From Corynebacterium gallinarum (GTDB lineage Bacteria > Actinomycetota > Actinomycetes > Mycobacteriales > Mycobacteriaceae), in contig NZ_JACSPR010000006.1 of NCBI RefSeq assembly GCF_014837045.1, positions 124,001-188,000 on the forward strand: DNA of 64,000 nt. Reading direction: 5' to 3'. Below, piece by piece: positions 59,954 through 64,000 of this stretch (positions within the stretch are counted from its first letter, which is position 1; the number at the start of each line of letters is the position of its first letter). The notes under the pieces were generated by a model. It searched no databases. It saw only the letters and a list, made by a program, of their open reading frames with translations, and was not told the origin of the DNA. The position numbers were made by a program, and so were the translations under genes.

Positions 59954-61693
59954 TCACCCCGAGGGCGGGAGCCCGGGTATCCACCTGTCATCACCGCTGA
60001 TGCGCTGGGCCCGGTCGTAGAGGGGTTTGAGCTCCTCGACATCCTCCACGGTGAAACCGGCGTCGGGTGTCGCGATGGCCGCGAAACCATCCAGCATGGA
60101 CGCGCCATAATTGTGCCCGTGACCGTCGGGAACGTTCTGGGCCATAGGCAGATCCGCGGAGATCTGCAGGAAGGTGATCACCGGCATCCACCGCATGGCG
60201 GGCAGGCGGTCGAAGCCGGGTTCCTCCTCCAACCAGTCCGGTTCCCGGAAGATCAGGGAGGGCGACCACCACACCACCGGATCAGACGGGTGCTGGAGGT
60301 AGAGCACACGGGTGGGGCCCCAGGATTCCTCATCCAGGGTCTGGGCGAACGCCTGCACATCGGCCGCCGAATTGGCGAAGCGGATCACCGCCCCACCGGA
60401 GTATTCGGGTTGTACCTCAGGGGTGCCGGGGTCACGGCGCTCGGTGAAAGCCGACCACAGGGGGTTGAAATTGGGTGGGCCGGCCAGCAGGATCCCGTCG
60501 ACGGAATTGACGATGTCCCTGATACCGGAGAAACCCGATTCCACCCCGGTGGATCCCAGCGATTCGCCGTAGAGATACAGCCTTGGGCGGGTGTCCTCCG
60601 GCAGGGTGTTCCACCAGTCGATGATCGGGGTGATCAGCTCCCTGCCACCGTTGACCACATCGGTCCCGCCCTGGAGGAAATGCACCGGCGAGGGCAGGTA
60701 GGAGTACTGGGCTGCCGCCCAGGCGGCATCACCGTTGTAGAGCAGCTCGAAGGCCTGAACGGCCTGCGGGTTGACCCAGCCGGTGCCGGTGGTGAAGTTG
60801 AGGACAATGGCTTCACGGCTGACGGCATCGGTGCGGAGTAGTTCGTCGATAAGCACCCAGGCGCGCTCGGTGTGGGTGGGCGCGGTGTCCAGACCGGCGT
60901 AGACGCGGATGGGCTCGCGGGCGGGCCGGCCGGTGAGTTCGGTGAGCTGGTCACGCCCCAGGCCCTGACTGACGAAGCGGGTGCCGTACTGGCCGAGGCT
61001 CTCCCACTCGACGGGGGATGCGGGGGATCCGGAACGTTCGGGCGCGGTGGGTGGCTCCACACCGGGTTCGGGTTGTTGGTACTAGGTGTAGAGGGCGCGT
61101 TCGGTGCCGCGCACAATGGTGCCGGGGATGACCTGCTCGACGGTGATGAGCAGGATGATTATTGCCAGCGCCCATGCCGTCACCGCCTGGAGGCTCGGTG
61201 CCCAGCCGCCCAGGACGGTGCGCGCGAACCAGCGGACCAGCAGTCGTAGGCCCCGCGCGAGGATGATCGCCATGGCCCAGCTGATCACGCCGATCGGAAG
61301 AACAAGTAGGAACTCCCACAGCTCATAGGCACGTGCCTCGGTCAGTTCCGCGAGTCCACGTTGCCAGCGCAGTGAGAAGATGACGAGGGTGAGCATCCAG
61401 ATCAGCAGGACGACGGTGAGGATCAGCTCTGCGCGGGCGCGGTGACGGGTGCTCAGGCTGGGTAGTTTTCCCTGTAGGCGCTCGGCCACCCGGTCCCTGC
61501 CCCAGGTGTCCCACAGGGTGAACAGCAACAGGCCCAGGCCGTAGGCGCTCGCGGCGGCCAGACCGCAGATCAGGCCCTGATAGAAGAAGGTACGGGGCAA
61601 CAGTGATGGGGTCAGCCCCAGGACGAAACCGATCGCGCCGAACACCAGGACCCACGGGTGCGGGCGCCACCGGTTCAGCGTTTCAGTGTTCAT
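59954..61693 (-). pseudogene. Abhydrolase_9-type membrane hydrolase interrupted by an in-frame stop
   Basis: The N-terminal 203 codons (from ATG 61693) encode four to five membrane helices, as in the Abhydrolase_9_N domain (VFGAIGFVLGLTPSLLPR). They end at TAG (61082-61084). The same frame then continues without shift for 376 codons with the catalytic domain: PPTAPERSGSPASPVEWESLGQYG, YLYGESLGSTG (GxSxG), HPSDPVVWW (Asp) and DGHGHNYG (His). Intact relatives are single proteins of about 560-580 residues. No ribosome-binding site precedes the first internal GTG (61060). One nonsense change would explain the structure; stop-codon readthrough or a sequencing error are alternatives. Confidence 0.8.
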
Positions 61694-61740
61694 GATGCCC
61701 ACCATTCTAGGGCCTGCTCACCTGGTGAGGGCGGGTGAGA

Positions 61741-62361
61741 TCAGGGTTCTCGTAGCCCGGTGCGGGCGTCGGCGAGTGGCTCCTCCGGGGCTGTCGTGGG
61801 ATTGGCATCGACTTCCGGATGGGTCTCGAATTTCTTCCGACGGCGGTCCCGGACACCCACGGCCAGGTTCCACAACGCGTAGAGGATGAGGGCGCCGGCC
61901 GCCGTGGGCACCACGATGTCCCGTTTCTCCCCGTTGAACCAGTTATTGACCCAGCCCAGCATGGGGATCCGGTACCAGACGGTGCCGTGGATTTGGACAT
62001 CACGAATCGGGGTGGCATCTGGCACATCGTTGGCATCACCCTGGGTAATGAAGCTGACAGAACCATCCGTGGAAGAGTTCTTCTCAATCACCCTGTGGGT
62101 GATCAGCTCCGATTCCCCCGAATGTACCTGGTAGGTGATCACGTCACCGATCCTGATATCGGTCGGCTCTTTCGGCTTGATGACCACCAGATCACCCGGT
62201 TCGTAGGTCGGCCGCATCGACCCGGACAGGACAGACAGGGGCATGCCATCGACAGCGGCCGGGACCGCGACCACCAGGGCTGCGACAGCTAACACAAGGA
62301 TGCTGATGCCTGTGGTGAGTCCTCTCCATACTGCACCCACAATTGAACTTTTCTCATTCAT
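61741..62361 (-). CDS. SipW-type signal peptidase I
   Basis: A 206-residue membrane protease of the ER/archaeal-like S26B group. A first hydrophobic helix (GISILVLAVAALVVAVPAAV) is followed by LSGSMRPTYEPGDLVV (the SGSM serine motif) and ELITHRVIE, where His replaces the lysine of the usual bacterial enzyme. A second helix (VVPTAAGALILYALWNLAVGV) lies near the C-terminus. Such peptidases process a few special substrates. A gene for a matching exported protein lies directly upstream, past a hairpin. AAGGA is 8 bases before ATG. Confidence 0.88.
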   Translation of the reverse strand: MNEKSSIVGAVWRGLTTGISILVLAVAALVVAVPAAVDGMPLSVLSGSMRPTYEPGDLVVIKPKEPTDIRIGDVITYQVHSGESELITHRVIEKNSSTDGSVSFITQGDANDVPDATPIRDVQIHGTVWYRIPMLGWVNNWFNGEKRDIVVPTAAGALILYALWNLAVGVRDRRRKKFETHPEVDANPTTAPEEPLADARTGLREP

Positions 62362-62396
62362 GGGTCATCCTTCCTGGAAAGTGGCGAAGAAAGGCA

Positions 62397-62434
62397 ATGA
62401 CCACCACTGTCACTGGCGTGGCACTGGTGGTCAT
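62397..62434 (-). terminator. intra-operon hairpin between exported protein and signal peptidase
   Basis: ATGACCACCA pairs with TGGTGGTCAT, with further pairs inside (GTGCCAC/GTGAC). On the minus strand it is followed by TGCCTTTCTTC. It could reduce read-through so that the structural protein is made in excess of the peptidase. Confidence 0.6.
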
Positions 62435-62477
62435 TGGTCATCTTCGAGCTACATTATCTCAACTGGTTGAACCAGAT

Positions 62478-63062
62478 CTAGATGGCCGGATTGGCATCGG
62501 TCTGAGTGAGGGCCAGGGCCATACCCGAAAGATTCACCTTGCCCAATTGGGAGTCATTGGTAGAGCCTTCGAAGGGGAAGTCGATGGTGACGGTGGCGTT
62601 CACAGTACCTGTTGTATTCTCCTCGAACTCGTAGGTAGTGGCATCCACTTTAGTAACACCCCCCGGTAAGGTCTCACCGAGACTGATCTCAGCCTTGTTG
62701 AAGAGCTGGGTAGCGAGATTCGAGTCAGCCGACCCCTCGTCGTTATTGACCGGTGTGATCGCTCCAGGGGTTAGCTTGAGCGTTGCCTCGAGATCATCAC
62801 CCTCAGTCGTGTAGGTGATCGCCTGGGTGAACACCAGGGTGTCACCCGGCACAACCTTAACGGCATCAATATTAGTCCCAACCGGCACAGTGTTGAGAGT
62901 CCATGTTCCTGCTTCTCCTTCTTTCAGAGCCAGGTTACCGGCGGCAATCCCCTGATCAGGCTGAGTCACGTTGTCGTTCCACGACATGAACGTTCCGCCG
63001 CCACCAACGAGGAGGAGCGCTGCAGCTGCGGCAGCGATGGCACCCTTGGTCATCTTTTGCAT
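62478..63062 (-). CDS. exported protein with alternate-type signal peptide, probable SipW substrate
   Basis: A 194-residue protein. The start MQKMTKGAIAAAAAALLLVGGGGTFMSW is the 'alternate signal-mediated exported protein' type, in which the hydrophobic core is followed by a TxxxW segment cut by SipW-like peptidases. The mature part is a beta-rich domain (ALKEGEAGTWTLN, VVPGDTLVFTQAITYT, NATVTIDFPF), similar in style to TasA/camelysin. GGAAGG lies upstream of ATG 63062; the longer frame to 63242 is not supported. It may form a surface or matrix component. Function inferred from gene pairing. Confidence 0.8.
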   Translation of the reverse strand: MQKMTKGAIAAAAAALLLVGGGGTFMSWNDNVTQPDQGIAAGNLALKEGEAGTWTLNTVPVGTNIDAVKVVPGDTLVFTQAITYTTEGDDLEATLKLTPGAITPVNNDEGSADSNLATQLFNKAEISLGETLPGGVTKVDATTYEFEENTTGTVNATVTIDFPFEGSTNDSQLGKVNLSGMALALTQTDANPAI

Positions 63063-63356
63063 TTTGATCGTATTCCTTCCACAACGGGGGTTCGCAGCTG
63101 AAAAGTGCTCCGCTGGGAATCCGTTTCGTTGGCCCACCGGGTTCGGTGGGTCCGTGTGTCGGGAAGCCAATTGAGGAGTGCCGTCTCGCAGTGATCCGAT
63201 GTGCAGTCCGCGTAAGATTTTTATTTCTCCGGGACTTCCCATGTCTAATAATAGCCATGGTGCTTCATCAAAAACAACTGATACAACACTGAAAGATGGT
63301 TAGTTTTGTCACCATATGCAAATAACCAATCTATTAACATCCATTTAATAGATGGG
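63063..63356. other. AT-rich upstream region of the exported protein gene
   Basis: A 294-base gap with an AT-rich block at 63245-63356. It must hold the promoter of the leftward exported-protein operon. A TTTTTATTTC-like tract is visible near 63217. No gene is seen. Confidence 0.5.
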
Positions 63357-64000
63357 CTAGAATATCCCCGCTGCCTGGGTAATCACCATGACCGAGCCAA
63401 TGAGGGAAATCGTCACTGATCCAAGGAAGATCAACCGTCGGTTCAGATGCCTGTTTACCACGCTTGACAGGAAAAACCCAGCAATCACTGCCGGCGCATA
63501 CAGCAGCGCCGCCCGCAGATGCATCGACTCGAGCGCGCCAGCACCAGTCAGCAGCGCAATCGAGATGGCACTGCCGATCACGAAACACACCGAGAGCGTC
63601 CCCCGCACTCGCTCTGGCGACATGGACCGCATGATCAACGCCAGGGGCGGGCCACCGATCGCGGTGGTGGTCCCCAGGAACCCTCCCGATGCGCCGGCAA
63701 TGAAGGAATTTTTCCGCCCATGCCCCGGCGACCACCCCACGAGACTGACCAGCGTCCCCAGGATCACCGCAGCAGCCAGGATGATCTTCAACCCCGCCAC
63801 TGGCATGGCCACCACCGCCCATGTACCCAGCACTGAACCGGGCACCCTCCCGAGCAGTGACCAACCCACCACGGGCCACTCCACCGCTCCCCTGTCGCGG
63901 GCCCAGGTCGCCAGGGAGAATCCGAAGGCCAACAGGAGGATCAGACCGGGCAGCAGGTCAGGTCGCATGAGGGCGATGATCGGGGCCGCGAGCATCCCCA
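63357..64000 (-). CDS. TauE/SafE-family permease (start outside window)
   Basis: The C-terminal 213 residues or more of a multi-helix permease. Two Gly/Pro-rich motifs typical of TauE/SafE are visible: GWSLLGRVPGSVLGTWAV and GASGGFLGTTTAIGGPPLALIM. The family exports or imports sulfite, organosulfonates or similar anions. The frame is open to the window edge, and family length (about 250 residues) indicates that only a short N-terminal part is missing. Confidence 0.82.
   Translation of the reverse strand, partial: GMLAAPIIALMRPDLLPGLILLLAFGFSLATWARDRGAVEWPVVGWSLLGRVPGSVLGTWAVVAMPVAGLKIILAAAVILGTLVSLVGWSPGHGRKNSFIAGASGGFLGTTTAIGGPPLALIMRSMSPERVRGTLSVCFVIGSAISIALLTGAGALESMHLRAALLYAPAVIAGFFLSSVVNRHLNRRLIFLGSVTISLIGSVMVITQAAGIF

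Overview
The window is chromosomal DNA of a high-GC Corynebacterium, closest in gene content and order to the C. glutamicum / C. efficiens group. The best single marker is a 1,234-residue OdhA in which the 2-oxoglutarate dehydrogenase E1 part is fused to a succinyltransferase (E2) domain, the actinobacterial arrangement. Running leftwards from it, the fused ABC exporter, the AroE paralogue, the carboxylesterase, two MFS genes, metE, a cydA start, an amino-acid permease, deaD and putP are an order I recall from that group. Several genes appear to be leaderless, with a -10 box 7-8 bases before the start codon, which is common in these bacteria.

Layout. 1-5.4 kb (minus strand): SbcC/SbcD-like nuclease pair, then a SWIM zinc-finger protein coupled to an SNF2 helicase. 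5.7-13.8 kb: PutP proline symporter, an HNH nuclease-like protein, a small membrane protein, the DEAD-box helicase DeaD, an amino-acid permease and a HutG-like hydrolase. 13.9-17.4 kb: a patatin-like lipase, then a broken cydA followed by an AT-rich type II restriction-modification pair (GIY-YIG nuclease and C5-cytosine methyltransferase) where the cyd operon would be expected. 17.4-26.4 kb: secreted alkaline phosphatase, pentapeptide-repeat protein, trimethylamine monooxygenase and an XRE/IrrE-type regulator. 26.6-39.2 kb: metE behind a McbR-like operator, two MFS exporters, a FhuF-like reductase, a carboxylesterase, an AbiEi-like protein, a thioesterase and an AroE paralogue. 39.3-46.9 kb: a full-length fused ABC exporter and odhA.

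47.2-59.6 kb is a type I-G (formerly I-U) CRISPR-Cas locus. A 40-repeat array (36-bp repeats, 39 spacers) is split by a 2.6-kb IS21-family element that landed at a spacer/repeat border. A convergent, translationally coupled operon csb1-csb2-cas3-csb3 supplies the interference machinery. The next gene, cas4 (probably cas4-cas1), survives only as 31 codons that run into the degenerate last repeat, so the adaptation module has been deleted here.

The most interesting signal lies upstream of csb1. A degenerate mini-array (pseudo-repeat, 35-nt pseudo-spacer, pseudo-repeat) is oriented with the cas operon. The first 23 nt of its pseudo-spacer match a site in the csb1 leader at 18 of 23 positions, including the first five; two of the five mismatches fall at positions 6 and 12, which type I complexes tolerate. 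This looks like a CreR-type guide with which the effector would repress its own operon. It also fixes the reading direction of the main array (plus strand, leader beside odhA).

The right end (60-64 kb) has an Abhydrolase_9-type membrane hydrolase interrupted by one in-frame stop codon, a SipW-type signal peptidase with its probable exported substrate, and the end of a TauE/SafE permease. No rRNA or tRNA gene was found.
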